This document shows, one piece after another, positions 25,997 to 36,100 of a DNA stretch of 64,000 bases (position 1 is its first letter; every line of letters starts with the position of its first letter). Source of the stretch: an uncultured Pseudomonadota bacterium (lineage in GTDB: Bacteria > Pseudomonadota > Gammaproteobacteria > Steroidobacterales > Woeseiaceae). The stretch lies in NCBI GenBank assembly GCA_913055625.1, contig CAJXJW010000009.1, positions 1-64,000 of the forward strand. Reading direction: 5' to 3'. Both the position numbers and the translations under genes were made by a program. The notes below the pieces were generated by a model. The model searched no databases. It was not told the DNA's origin and saw only the letters and a program-made list of their open reading frames with translations.

Positions 25997-27040
25997 GTGC
26001 ATCGCGATTCGATCGACAGGACGGGATACCGGGTTCGACGGCGAGGGGGCCTCGCCCTGTCGCTCCTTGCGTGCGGCGCTGCCGGCGCGGACGGTGCGGA
26101 ATCGCGCTTCGATGTCGGGTGGCTGGCGTTCGGCGACCTGTACGCGGTGCCGGCCTATCACGACCCGGACGGCGAGGACGCGATGGGCCTTGTCATGCGC
26201 CGCGCCTATCTGACGCTGGACGCGGACTTCGCGACGCACTGGTTCGGACGCCTGCGCGTCGAGGCCAACCAGGCCGGCGCATTCGAAGACTACGACGTCG
26301 ATATCGACTTCAAGGACGCGTACGTCGGCCGCGATTTCGGTGAGCACCGCCTCGTCATCGGCCTGTCCCCGACACTCACGTTCGACCTGATCGAGGACTT
26401 CTGGGGCCTGCGCTACCTCGCGAAGACGCCGATGGATTTGCAGGGACTGCCGAGTCGCGACACCGGCATCGCGCTGCGCGGTCCGCTGACCGCGGACGGG
26501 CGGTTCCGCTACCGGGTCATGCTCGGCGACGGTGACGAGTTCGGCACCGACTCGGGCGACGGCGTCAAGACCATGGCGGCGATGAGCTGGCACCCGGATT
26601 CGCGCTGGACGGTCGATCTGTTTGCCGACTACGAGGTACTGCCGGGCCCCGCGGACCGGACGACCCTGCAGGGTTTTGTCGGCTACGAGACGGAGGCGTT
26701 CCGCTGGGGCCTGCAATACTCGCACCAGGACCGCGAGGATGACCCGGCGCTCGAACTCGCGTCCGGCTTCTTCGTCGCGCGCACCGGGAAGCGCACGAGC
26801 CTGATCGCCCGCATCGATCGCCTGTTGAAACCGAGCCCCGAGGGCGACACTATCGACTACCTGCCGTTTGATCCGTCGGCGAAGGCCACGATGTTCATCG
26901 GTGCCCTGGAGGTCCGCTACAACGAACACTACGCGCTGACGCCGAACGTCGTCGTCAAGCGCTACGACGAAAACGACGCCGGAGAGCGGCCGGACACCGA
27001 CCTGCACCTGCGGCTGACGCTATTCATCGACTTCGACTAG
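25997..27040 (+). CDS. Porin, phosphate-selective OprO/OprP-like
   Basis: 347 aa with a signal peptide (about 1-33), then a series of beta strands with the RRAYLTLDADF segment found in OprO/OprP-type porins. It ends in an aromatic C-terminal strand (RLTLFIDFD). It probably forms a diffusion pore in the outer membrane; the ion or solute is unknown. GTG start, with weak ribosome-binding sequence and a CAGAAT -10-like element just upstream. About 100 bases after the previous barrel gene, 31 before the exported glutaminase. Confidence 0.72.
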   Translation: MHRDSIDRTGYRVRRRGGLALSLLACGAAGADGAESRFDVGWLAFGDLYAVPAYHDPDGEDAMGLVMRRAYLTLDADFATHWFGRLRVEANQAGAFEDYDVDIDFKDAYVGRDFGEHRLVIGLSPTLTFDLIEDFWGLRYLAKTPMDLQGLPSRDTGIALRGPLTADGRFRYRVMLGDGDEFGTDSGDGVKTMAAMSWHPDSRWTVDLFADYEVLPGPADRTTLQGFVGYETEAFRWGLQYSHQDREDDPALELASGFFVARTGKRTSLIARIDRLLKPSPEGDTIDYLPFDPSAKATMFIGALEVRYNEHYALTPNVVVKRYDENDAGERPDTDLHLRLTLFIDFD

Positions 27041-27071
27041 GCGAGTCGATCAACGGGAAAGGATGGGGACC

Positions 27072-28094
27072 ATGAAAACCACTCCGACGTGCGTCACAGT
27101 CGTGCTGATCGCCGGCCTCGCGCTGGCAACCGCAGCCCAGGCCCAGTCCGCGAAAGACATCCAGTCGGCACTGGATGCGGCTTACACGAAATACCGGGAC
27201 CTGCAGGAGGGCACGAATGCCGACTACATACCGGCGCTCGCAAAGGTAGACCCGGACCTCTACGGCATCGCGCTCGTCACCCGGGACGGTACGGTGTACA
27301 CGGCGGGCGACGCCGCGTCGCGAGTCTCCATACAGTCGATATCGAAAGTCTTCACGCTGGCCAAGGTGATCGAGGAGCAGGGGCCGGACGTGATCGCGAA
27401 CACGATCGGCGTCGATGCGACCGGCATGCGCTTCAATTCGATCGTCTCGATCGAGTTTTCTCAGAAGGCGCTCGGCGGCCCGGAGATGAACTCGCTCGTC
27501 AATCCGGGTGCCATCGCGACGACGGCGATGCTGCAGGGCGCGACGCGCGACGAGATCTGGAACAGCCTGCTTGCGTTCTATTCCGACTTCGCCGGCCGTC
27601 CCCTGTCGGTGGACCAGGACGTGTTCCGGTCGGAGTCGGACACGAACCAGCGCAACCAGGCGATCGGTTACCTGATGTACGCCTACGGCTACATCAGGGA
27701 GGAACCTTTGCGCGCGACCGACATCTATACCGAGCAATGCTCGGTGGCCGTCAATGCAAGAGACCTCGCGATCATGGCGGGCACGCTTGCGAACGGCGGG
27801 ACGAACCCGGTAACGAAGAAGGCGGTGATGTCCGCCGGGAACGTGCCGGAGGTGCTGGCCGTCATGGCGACCGCCGGGCTGTACGACGACTCCGGCAAGT
27901 GGCTGTACCGAACCGGGCTGCCGGGCAAGAGCGGCGTCGGCGGGGGGGTCATCGCGGTGTCGCCCGGCAGGTTCGGCATCGCCGTGGTTTCTCCGCCGCT
28001 CGACGAGGCCGGCAACAGCGTGCGCGCCCAAAAAGCCATTGCCGATATCTCAGCGGCGCTCGGCGGGAATCCGCTGGCGGCCGCGAGCCGCTGA
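27072..28094 (+). CDS. glsA: Exported glutaminase
   Basis: 340 aa beta-lactamase-fold glutaminase (GlsA family), hydrolysing glutamine to glutamate and ammonia. The Ser-x-x-Lys catalytic pair is Ser89/Lys92 in SIQSISKVF, with the conserved FNSIV and NPGAIAT segments further on. It has a clear signal peptide (1-25, ending AAQAQ), whereas most bacterial GlsA proteins are cytoplasmic, so this one should act in the periplasm. ATG 27072 was chosen over ATG 27063 because of GGATGGGG upstream and because the signal peptide starts there. It follows the porin gene closely, so uptake and hydrolysis may be linked. Confidence 0.88.
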   Translation: MKTTPTCVTVVLIAGLALATAAQAQSAKDIQSALDAAYTKYRDLQEGTNADYIPALAKVDPDLYGIALVTRDGTVYTAGDAASRVSIQSISKVFTLAKVIEEQGPDVIANTIGVDATGMRFNSIVSIEFSQKALGGPEMNSLVNPGAIATTAMLQGATRDEIWNSLLAFYSDFAGRPLSVDQDVFRSESDTNQRNQAIGYLMYAYGYIREEPLRATDIYTEQCSVAVNARDLAIMAGTLANGGTNPVTKKAVMSAGNVPEVLAVMATAGLYDDSGKWLYRTGLPGKSGVGGGVIAVSPGRFGIAVVSPPLDEAGNSVRAQKAIADISAALGGNPLAAASR

Positions 28095-28142
28095 CGTATA
28101 GTAGTGCTGGCGGCTTGATCAGCAATGCAATGGGACATGCGT

Positions 28143-28793
28143 ATGAGGGTTAAGGGTTTTCGGCGGATTCGTGCAATCTTTTCGGCTCGCGCCTTCGGGC
28201 TGCTGGTTCCCGGGCTGGTCGTCCTCGGACTCGCGGCGTGTGCGGCGCCGGGCGGGGTCGACCGCGCGGATGCGCCGTTCCGGCTGGCGCTCGTGGCACT
28301 CGTCGACGACCCGGGCACGCGGGCCTCGTTCGAAGACAGCCTGGCGGCGAAGCTGCGGGCTGCGAACTACGACGCCGTACCGAGCCACGGCATCGTGACG
28401 GACACGTCGGACTTCGACGATGGCGGATTCGTGCCGCGCCTGTCGGCGGCGGGCGTCGACGGCATTGTCATGATGCAGCCGGTCGCGCTTGGCCCGGGCG
28501 CCTCGCTGGCGTCAGTGCGGAGCGAGGTGTCGGCGGAGGTCTACAGCAACATGCAGGCGTTCGCGCGCCATATCAGCCCGGGCGGCGACGACGAACTGGT
28601 CGCTGTCGTCCACACCGCGGTCTACATGCTGAAGGGACAGAGCGCGGACCTGCTGTCGTCCGGTGCCGTCTGGCTGGACGAGCCGCCGGCGTCGCGGGCG
28701 GACGGCGTGGAAAAACTCCAGGATCTCATCGTCACGAACATGAACCGGGCGCGGCCGGCTGTTCGCGAGTACCTCGGCTTGCCGCCGCTGTAA
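28143..28793 (+). CDS. Hypothetical lipoprotein
   Basis: 216 aa with an Arg-rich n-region, a hydrophobic core and lipobox (GLAAC near residue 34). The mature domain (about 40-215) shows alternating strands and helices with a Gly-Val-Asp-Gly-Ile-Val segment, as in small alpha/beta periplasmic proteins. I do not recognise it. Three in-frame ATGs lie close together (28125, 28137, 28143); GGGA seven bases before 28143 favours the last. It lies just after the glutaminase gene, convergent with the next small gene. Confidence 0.6.
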   Translation: MRVKGFRRIRAIFSARAFGLLVPGLVVLGLAACAAPGGVDRADAPFRLALVALVDDPGTRASFEDSLAAKLRAANYDAVPSHGIVTDTSDFDDGGFVPRLSAAGVDGIVMMQPVALGPGASLASVRSEVSAEVYSNMQAFARHISPGGDDELVAVVHTAVYMLKGQSADLLSSGAVWLDEPPASRADGVEKLQDLIVTNMNRARPAVREYLGLPPL

Positions 28794-28799
28794 CCTGGC

Positions 28800-29213
28800 T
28801 CAGCGCCCCGGCAGCGGCGTGCACGCGGCGAACGCGACGACGCTCCGGTCTTCACCCACCGAGGCGAACGACGCCAGCCCCGTCAGCTCCGGCACCAGCA
28901 TCGTGAACGCGCGCTCCTGCTCGTAACCGTGCAGCAGGAGGTGCCCGTCTTTGCGTGAGACCGATTCGATGGGCGTCTGGCGGTTCTCGCCGCTGGCCGC
29001 GGTGGTCGACAGGCGCTTCGCCTTGATATCGATCTCGATGAACTGAGGAACATTCAACGAGGACGGCGGGATGTTCGTGCACTCGACTTCTGCGAAGCAG
29101 AGTGATGTCTGCAGGATGCTGCACAGCAGCTTGTCGGCACCGCGGATGTCGTCCGCGGAGGCGCTGAGCGTGAGCAGTGAGGCGAGCAGTAACCAGCGGC
29201 GGTTCTTGTTCAT
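28800..29213 (-). CDS. Small exported hypothetical protein
   Basis: 137 aa with a signal peptide (about 1-20, ending SASA). The mature part has four Cys (LLCSILQTSLCFAEVEC and near the end AFAACTP) and looks like a small beta-rich domain. It is similar in style to uncharacterised gammaproteobacterial periplasmic proteins but is not assigned. It lies 44 bases downstream of the outer-membrane barrel gene on the same strand, so the two could be one unit. Confidence 0.6.
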   Translation of the reverse strand: MNKNRRWLLLASLLTLSASADDIRGADKLLCSILQTSLCFAEVECTNIPPSSLNVPQFIEIDIKAKRLSTTAASGENRQTPIESVSRKDGHLLLHGYEQERAFTMLVPELTGLASFASVGEDRSVVAFAACTPLPGR

Positions 29214-29257
29214 GCCTGTTCCGTCCTGTTGTTGGTCTTGTCGGTAAACGCGGGCGA

Positions 29258-30079
29258 TCAGAAGTCGAACTTGAGGTAAAGCATTGCGCCGGCATAGCCC
29301 CAGTCGAGGTCGCCGCTCAGGCGGTCGTCGCTGAACCCGAGGTCGAACTGGACAGCATTGAAACCGAGGCCCAGCGAGACGAGATCATTGAAGCCGTAGT
29401 CGATGCCGGCAAACACGTCGTACAGCGCGCCGTCGAACGCGTCGTACTCGAACACGAACAACTCCGCGCTGCCGCGAACGGACCAGCGCTCGGTGAAGTA
29501 CCAGGCGCCCCGCAGGCCGAACACCGGCAGCGGCGCGGTAATGTCGTTCGACTCAGGGTTCACGCCAAACGGCCCCCGGAACTGCGTCCCGATGTCGGCG
29601 ACGTACAGGCCGGCGCTCGCGCCCAGGAAGTTGCGCCCGGTGCGTTTGAACATCCAGGTGTAGGCAAGCTTGTAGATGTTCAGGTCGAGGTTGCCCTCGA
29701 CCGACGTGTCGATCTCGTAGGTCGTGTCGCCGATCGTGATCTCGCGTTCGATGGTCTTGACCGCGTCGCGCGAGAGATCGAAGGCGCTGAAGTCGATGCG
29801 ATGGTTTTGCGCGAACCGCCAGGAGCCGTCCAGCCGGAAGACGGTGTCCGACTTGTCGAAGCCGAGATCGTTCTCGAGATCGATGTCCGAGCCGAGACCG
29901 CCGTCACCGTCGATCCGGGTGTCGCTGTCGCGATCGGTGAAAAATGCGCCCAGGCTGATGCTGAACGCCGAATCGTCGTCGGACTGCGCCGACGCGGTCC
30001 CGGCGGCCAGCAGCAGTGCCACGACCGGCAGTGTCCACGCCGATCGGCAACGGGCGGTCCAAAAGGCGGAAGTGCCCAT
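29258..30079 (-). CDS. Outer-membrane beta-barrel protein
   Basis: 273 aa with a signal peptide (about 1-31, ending ASAQ). Mature strands alternate with acidic loops, and the C-terminus GAMLYLKFDF ends in Phe as required for BAM-dependent insertion. An acidic, Asp/Gly-rich stretch near residues 45-70 could bind divalent ions. No function is known. The frame is open upstream, but ATG 30079 has AAGGAGA and leads straight into the signal peptide. It lies between the glycine-zipper gene and the small exported protein, all on the minus strand. Confidence 0.7.
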   Translation of the reverse strand: MGTSAFWTARCRSAWTLPVVALLLAAGTASAQSDDDSAFSISLGAFFTDRDSDTRIDGDGGLGSDIDLENDLGFDKSDTVFRLDGSWRFAQNHRIDFSAFDLSRDAVKTIEREITIGDTTYEIDTSVEGNLDLNIYKLAYTWMFKRTGRNFLGASAGLYVADIGTQFRGPFGVNPESNDITAPLPVFGLRGAWYFTERWSVRGSAELFVFEYDAFDGALYDVFAGIDYGFNDLVSLGLGFNAVQFDLGFSDDRLSGDLDWGYAGAMLYLKFDF

Positions 30080-30135
30080 GAGAATCTCCTTCACGTTTTC
30101 GGCCCGGCGTCCTCGCGCGCCGCCCGGCCCCGGCG

Positions 30136-30678
30136 TCAATACTTGACGAGGTAGTCCTTGGCTTCAAGGCAGGCGCTGAACGCCTTCTTGAAGTTACCCA
30201 TTTTTTCGGCGGTCGCTTCGGCGTTCGACGCCGCCTGCGACGCCACTTCCTGCTGGGCCTCGTGGCTGGCCCGGCGCGCCGAACGGCGGGAGTGGATCAG
30301 GCCGGCCGCAGCGCCCCAGGCCGCGCCTTCGCTGGCATCGTCGCTGGCGATTTCGCCGACGAGTGCTCCGACGGCGGCGCCGCCGACCGCGCCACGCGCG
30401 CCGGCGCCCTTGCCGGCCTGCTGGGCCTGCGCCATCGCGGCTTCGCTCTGGGCCTCGTCGGCCTCTTCCTTCTTCGCGAGATCGAACGGGTCGACGCCCG
30501 CGTTGTCGACGGCCCACTTGTAGCACTCGGCCTCGTCCTTCGACTGCTGGGACGCGTCCTGGCCGTCGGCCGGGAACGCGTACACGTCCAGCGTGGACGA
30601 CAGGCTCTTCTGGGGCTCCTGTGCCAGGAGCGCGACGGGGATGGCGACCATGGCGCCGATAGCGAGCTTGAGTTTCAT
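30136..30678 (-). CDS. Exported glycine-zipper protein
   Basis: 180 aa with a signal peptide (about 1-20, ending LLAQ). A central glycine-zipper (about 92-127) has repeated small residues such as GAVGGAAVGALVG and GAAWGAAAGLI, predicted to insert in or associate with membranes. It is flanked by an Ala/Glu-rich helical segment and a C-terminal region with a pair of distant Cys (AECYKWA and SACLEAK). Such proteins are common envelope components of unclear function. It is divergent from rsmG, where mnmG would usually lie. Confidence 0.7.
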   Translation of the reverse strand: MKLKLAIGAMVAIPVALLAQEPQKSLSSTLDVYAFPADGQDASQQSKDEAECYKWAVDNAGVDPFDLAKKEEADEAQSEAAMAQAQQAGKGAGARGAVGGAAVGALVGEIASDDASEGAAWGAAAGLIHSRRSARRASHEAQQEVASQAASNAEATAEKMGNFKKAFSACLEAKDYLVKY

Positions 30679-30752
30679 TATTATGATCCTCGCGGTACCG
30701 GTGACGAATTGTACTGCAATTGCCGGCCGACCGGCGAGACGCTTCGGCGTTC

Positions 30753-30758
30753 TATACT
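30753..30758 (+). promoter_or_regulatory. Possible -10 element of rsmG
   Basis: TATACT sits eight bases before the rsmG ATG (30766). If used, the transcript would begin at or next to the start codon, giving a leaderless mRNA. No good -35 is visible, so the call is weak. Confidence 0.3.
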
Positions 30759-30765
30759 TGCGCCG

Positions 30766-31389
30766 ATGGACGCTGCAAGCATCAGGAATGCACTCGCTAC
30801 GGTCGACGCACCCGCCGACGCAGGTGAGGCCGAACGCTGCGCGACGCTGCTCGCCGAGCTCGAACGCTGGAACCGGACGGTCAATCTGACCGCGATCCGG
30901 GATCCGGACGAGATGGTGACGGCCCACCTCCTCGACAGCCTCGTCGCCCGCGGCCTGCTGCACGGCGTCGCCGTGCTGGACGTCGGCACCGGCGCCGGCT
31001 TCCCCGGCCTGCCGCTCGCGATCGCGGAGCCCGACCGGCACTTCTGGCTGCTGGACAGTACCGCGAAGAAGATTCGCTTCGTCGAGCATGCCGCCGCCCT
31101 GCTCGGGCTCGGCAACGTGACGGCTGTGGCGGCGCGGGCCGAAGACTATGCACCCGGGCGGCGCTTTGATACCGTGATCGCCCGGGCCGTCGCCACCGTG
31201 CCGCGGCTGCTGGGCCTGGCGGGTCACCACGTGGGAGAGGACGGGGTGTTCATCGCGCTGAAGGGGCGCGATCCCGCCGAAGAACTTGAAGCATTGCCCG
31301 CGGGGTGGGCTTATGACGTCATTCCACTGGCGGTTCCGGGGCTTGCCCCGGGGTCGCGGCATGCCGTCGTCCTGCGGCGGGCCGGCTGA
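30766..31389 (+). CDS. rsmG: 16S rRNA (guanine-N7) methyltransferase RsmG
   Basis: 207 aa, normal RsmG length. It methylates N7 of G527 in 16S rRNA. NLTAIRD (40-46) and HLLDSL (54-59) are family signatures. The SAM-binding DVGTGAGFPG is at 72-81, and IARAVATV lies in the later core. The frame is open far upstream, but ATG 30766 begins the family sequence. It is first of rsmG-parA-parB, the origin-proximal set; the usual upstream partner mnmG (gidA) is missing and replaced by a divergent glycine-zipper gene. Confidence 0.95.
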   Translation: MDAASIRNALATVDAPADAGEAERCATLLAELERWNRTVNLTAIRDPDEMVTAHLLDSLVARGLLHGVAVLDVGTGAGFPGLPLAIAEPDRHFWLLDSTAKKIRFVEHAAALLGLGNVTAVAARAEDYAPGRRFDTVIARAVATVPRLLGLAGHHVGEDGVFIALKGRDPAEELEALPAGWAYDVIPLAVPGLAPGSRHAVVLRRAG

Positions 31390-31419
31390 ACCGAACGGCC
31401 GCAGAGACCGGTACGGCTT

Positions 31420-32205
31420 ATGACAAGAATCATCGCCATCGCAAACCAGAAGGGCGGCGTCGGGAAGACCACGACGGCCGTAAACCTTGCCGCGTCGCTC
31501 GCCGCGACGCAGCGGCGCGTGCTGCTCGTCGACATGGACCCGCAGGGCAACGCGACGATGGGCTGCGGCATCGACAAGCGCGATGTCGAGAACTCGGCCT
31601 GCGACGTGCTGCTCGGCGACGCGACCGCGGCCGACACGATCGTGTCCGCGCCGGAGGGCAACTTCGCGGTGCTGCCAGGCAACGAGGACCTGACGCTCGC
31701 CGAGGTGAAGCTGTTGCAGGAGATCGGCCGCGAGATGCGCCTCAGGCAGGCGCTCGCGCCGGTGGTCGGCATGTACGACTTCATCCTCATCGACTGTCCG
31801 CCGTCGATCAACATGCTGACGGTGAACGCGCTGACGGCGGCGGACGGCGTGCTGATCCCGATGCAGTGCGAGTACTACGCGCTCGAGGGGCTGTCTGCGC
31901 TGCTGAACACGATCGACCAGGTCCGGCAGACCGTGAACCCCGGCATCGGCGTGTTCGGCATCCTGCGCACGATGTTCGACCCGCGCGTGAACCTGTCGAA
32001 CGAGGTGTCGATGCAGCTTATCGAGCACTTCGAGCAGAAGGTGTTCCGGACGGTCATTCCGCGGAACATCCGGCTCGCCGAGGCGCCGAGCTTCGGCCGG
32101 CCCGCGTTGCTGCATGACCGCTCGTCGCGGGGTGCGATATCCTACCTGGCCCTGGCCGGCGAGATATTGAGGCGCGAAGACGCGCGCATGGCCGAGGCAG
32201 TCTGA
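31420..32205 (+). CDS. parA: Chromosome partitioning ATPase ParA (Soj)
   Basis: 261 aa deviant-Walker ATPase. KGGVGKTT (11-18) carries the signature Lys11 and the P-loop; DMDPQGN and IDCPPSI complete the nucleotide site. ParA-ATP coats the nucleoid and moves ParB-parS complexes, segregating origins. It has no N-terminal DNA-binding extension, as for chromosomal Soj. It lies 30 bases after rsmG and 10 before parB. Confidence 0.95.
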   Translation: MTRIIAIANQKGGVGKTTTAVNLAASLAATQRRVLLVDMDPQGNATMGCGIDKRDVENSACDVLLGDATAADTIVSAPEGNFAVLPGNEDLTLAEVKLLQEIGREMRLRQALAPVVGMYDFILIDCPPSINMLTVNALTAADGVLIPMQCEYYALEGLSALLNTIDQVRQTVNPGIGVFGILRTMFDPRVNLSNEVSMQLIEHFEQKVFRTVIPRNIRLAEAPSFGRPALLHDRSSRGAISYLALAGEILRREDARMAEAV

Positions 32206-32215
32206 CGGGAATCCC

Positions 32216-33121
32216 ATGAACGCAAGAAAGAAACGTCTCGGGCGCGGACTGGACGCGCTGCTGTCGAAGCCGGCGAGTACCGCGCCCGAGCCGCCGGCCG
32301 CCGGGCCGACTGCCGGCAAGGACGCGCTGAAGACCGTCCCGGTCGACCTGCTGCAGCGCGGCCAGTACCAGCCACGCGTCGACATGCGCCAGGACTCGCT
32401 GGACGAGCTCGCCCGGTCGATCCGGGCGCAGGGCGTCGTGCAGCCGATCGTCGTGCGGCCGGTCGGTCCTGCCGGCGGCCCGAGCCAGCGCTACGAGATC
32501 GTCGCGGGCGAGCGTCGCTGGCGCGCCGCGCAGCTCGCGGGCCTGCAGGAGATCCCGGCCGTCATCCGCGACATCGCCGACGAAGACGCGATCGCGATGG
32601 CGCTGATCGAGAACATTCAGCGCGAGGACCTGAACCCGCTGGAGGAGTCGCGCGCCCTCGACCGCCTCATCCGGGAGTTCGAGCTCACGCACCAGGAAGC
32701 GGCCGACGCGGTCGGCCGCTCGCGCGCCACGGTCACGAACCTGCTGCGCCTGCAGGAGCTGTCGTCGAAGGTGCGCCCGCTGCTCGAAGATCGCCAGCTC
32801 GACATGGGCCATGCCCGTGCGCTGCTGGCCATCACGAACCCGGTGCAGCAGTTCGATGCGGCACGACAGGTCGTGAAGAACGGGCTGTCCGTGCGCGCGA
32901 CCGAGCGGCTCGTGAAGTCGATGCTCGAGCCGCCGAAAGCGAAGAAGCCCGCGTCGCAGGCCCCGGCAGCGAACGCCGACATCCGCCGCCTCGAAATGGA
33001 CGTGTCCGAGAAGCTCGGCGCGAAGGTGAAGCTGGAACATTCCAGCAAGGGCGCCGGCAAGCTCGTCATCAGCTACAACAACCTCGACGAGCTCGACGGC
33101 ATCCTGAAGCACATCAAGTAA
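32216..33121 (+). CDS. parB: Chromosome partitioning protein ParB (Spo0J)
   Basis: 301 aa. It starts with the typical KKRLGRGLDALLS peptide that stimulates ParA, followed by a ParB/sulfiredoxin-like CTPase domain with GERRWRAA, a helix-turn-helix (about 155-205, THQEAADAVGRSRATVTNLL) and a C-terminal dimerisation domain. It binds parS and spreads as a CTP clamp. I did not find a clear parS copy (TGTTNCACGTGAAACA type) in this window. The next plus-strand gene is atpI, 3.8 kb on, because a reversed AsmA gene intervenes. Confidence 0.95.
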   Translation: MNARKKRLGRGLDALLSKPASTAPEPPAAGPTAGKDALKTVPVDLLQRGQYQPRVDMRQDSLDELARSIRAQGVVQPIVVRPVGPAGGPSQRYEIVAGERRWRAAQLAGLQEIPAVIRDIADEDAIAMALIENIQREDLNPLEESRALDRLIREFELTHQEAADAVGRSRATVTNLLRLQELSSKVRPLLEDRQLDMGHARALLAITNPVQQFDAARQVVKNGLSVRATERLVKSMLEPPKAKKPASQAPAANADIRRLEMDVSEKLGAKVKLEHSSKGAGKLVISYNNLDELDGILKHIK

Positions 33122-33156
33122 TTGCCGGCCCGTCCTGACCGGCCGTTCGACGCCGG

Positions 33157-36100
33157 CTATTTCGTCGAGGCCGGCGGCGCCGCGGCCTGCGGTACGTCGA
33201 GATCCGGCAAACGATCGCCGAGACGCTCCTGGCCCGCCTGCACCGCCTGGCCGCAGGGATCGTTGCCGCGGCTCAGCCGGTTCCATACTCCCTGCGCCAG
33301 GATCGTCAGCCCTCCGGTCGCGACCGCCGCGCCACCGGTGATCAGCACGCCCTTCTGATCCACGGCGAGCCGCGGTTTCGCCATCGTGCCGACAACCGCG
33401 ATGTACGGATTGATGATCTCGCCGGCACTGATGCTGAGCCGGCGCTTGGGCTCGGTACGAAACCCGAGCTCGATCTTCTCGGTGCCGAGGTCCGCCAGCA
33501 CGCGCGCAACGATGAGCAATTTGTCCGAGCTGAAGAGCGAGGTCGGCGCGGATTCGAGCTTTCCGCTGTTGATCTCCGTTGCGACTATGATGCACTCGAT
33601 CGCTGTATACGGCTCGGTCTTGCGGAACGGATTCACCGTATTGAGAATCTCCTCCAGCACATCCCCGTAGAGCATGCTCAATACGCGGTTGCCCCGGTCG
33701 ATACGCCCGCCGAAGCGGCGAACGAAAACGATGCCGTCCGTGTTCGACAGTGCCGAACGCAGGTCCATACCGGTGAATTCGAGATTCACGTCCCAGTCGC
33801 CGTGCGGCCGTGCATCGGCATCCGTACCCACGGTGCCGAAGTAGATATTGCGGCCGACCGCGCGCAGGTAGCCCGTGCCGCCGCCGGCGGGGTCCAGTCG
33901 CAGCTGCGCCCTGGCCGAACCGCTTACCGGATCGAAGCTGAAATTCGACACATCGAGAACGCCATCGGCAACGGTTGCGTCCATCGACACGTTTCGCAAC
34001 ACCAGGTTCTCGTGCTGGAAGTGGCCGACGTCGATGTCGACCGCCGCGTTGAACGTCGCGAGCGCGTCATACGGCATGGCGATATCCGGAATCATCCGGC
34101 CGTCGCTTTGCAGTGCAACGGGTTCGGACGGTGTCGCCGGAGCCTCGAGGAACGGCGCGATGACGACGGAATTCGAAGTGACGACGAGATCGACCATCGG
34201 AACATCCCCGGCCTGCACTTCCAGCGTGCCGTGCAAATCGCTCTCGCCGATCTTCAAGTTGAGTCTTTCGGCCGACAACACGCCGCTTCCGCCCCGTATT
34301 TCCGTGTCGAGCGCCAGCGCCTGATCGCGAAATGCGCGTTCGCCGAAGCGCCCGAATCCGGCAAGGCTCGGAATCGCCACCTGCAGGTTGAAGCGCGCAG
34401 TCGAGGTGCTTCCGCGTAAGTCGATTACGCCGTCCGCGGTCGCAACCGCATCGCCCACCTCCGCCTTCGCATCGAGGAACGACCAGCGGTCACCCTGGCG
34501 GCTGCCCTCGACCTGCAGCGAGAACGGCAGCGCCAGGAGATCGAATCCACCCTTGCCATGGAACAGGTCGCGGATGTCGCCGCCACTGGCGCGCGCATTG
34601 AATGTCATCCACTGCCCGGACGCCGACCTGCCCATCTCGAGATCCAGCTTCGCGCGACCGCCCGGCCGTTCGAGATCGATCTGCTCGAGCATGATGGCGT
34701 CCGCGCTGAACGCGATGCTGCCCGACAGGCGGAACGGGCCCCGGCGGACCCGCAGGCCCGCGAACGAATTCTCGAGCTCCTCGAACGCGGGGCCGCTGGC
34801 GCTTGCGGAGAAACGCGAGCCGTGGATGCTGCTCGTGAACGCGAGCAGGCCGTCGCCTTCGATCGACGCACTGCCCAGCGACCCGGCCACCTTCTGAATC
34901 CGCAAGCCGCCGGCGTCCAGGAGCACGGCCGCGTCGACCTCGAAGGGCTGATTCGGTACGTATGCCGCATCGGCAAAACCGCCGACCAGCGTCGCGAGAC
35001 TCCCACCGCGGGCCTCCAGATCGGCACGGCCGCCCTGCAGGCCGGCCGTGAGCGGAATCGAGGCCTCCATGCTCACCGCGTTGTCGGCGAGCTTGATGAG
35101 CGCGGGTTTCGTCGTGCGAATGGCGCCCTCTTCCACGGCCAGCGCGGCGTCGATACCTGCCGGCCAGTCGGGCATCTTCGCCTCGAGCCCGTACGTCGCC
35201 ATCAGCTTCGACACGCTGCCGATCTCGGCCGATACCTCGAGGTCCGTCCCGGCAAACTTCGGTCCCGAGCCGACCTGACCCCGAACTTGCGCCCTGCCGA
35301 GCGGTGAATGGGCATTCAGCGTCAGTTGCGGGCGCGCGGAACCGCTGCTCGCGACACCGAGCGAGAGATCGAACGGCCCCGAGGCCACGGCCGGCAGGCC
35401 GGCGGCGGATAGGAGGCGCTCCAGGGCCTCGCCCGTGACGTGCAGCTCGGCATTGCCCTCATCAACGCCCGGAAATCGTGGCAGGCGCCCGCTTGCCGTG
35501 AAGCGGGTGCCCGCAAATGTTCCCTCCGCCTTGCGGATCTCGAGCAGCGCCCCGCGTCGTTCGGCGTCGATGACGATTTCCAGGGGTGCATCGCGCACAT
35601 TGTGTATGCCCGCGATGCGCAGCGCGCGACCGAGATCCGGCGCCGACGCGCGCAGGTTGAGATCGACCGTCCGGTAATCCCGCAGGTTCGTAACGGCGCC
35701 TTGCGATTCGATGGACGTCAGGCCGATGTTGCCGTTGACGGCGAAATGCACCAGGCCGTCGTCTCCGGGCCCGACCTTGCCGTTCAGGGTGATGTCACCC
35801 TCGCCTTCGTCACCGATCGCGAGCATCCGGGTCACGTCGTCGATGTCGGGTGCCGTCGCCGTGAATTCGATCTCGGGTCGGCGCAGGTCGGCGAGGTCGT
35901 CGACCCGCCCGCTCATGGACACTTGCAGCGTGTCGAGGGCGGCCGTGATGTCGAAACGGATGTCCCTTCCCGACAGCAGCGCCTCCCAGGTGCCCGATTC
36001 GCCGTCGAGGCTGATGCTGCGCCCGTTCAGCGTCGCATCGAACCCGAAGTCGAGAAAACCGTCTTCCCGGAGATGCTGATCGAGCGATTCGACCTTCAGT

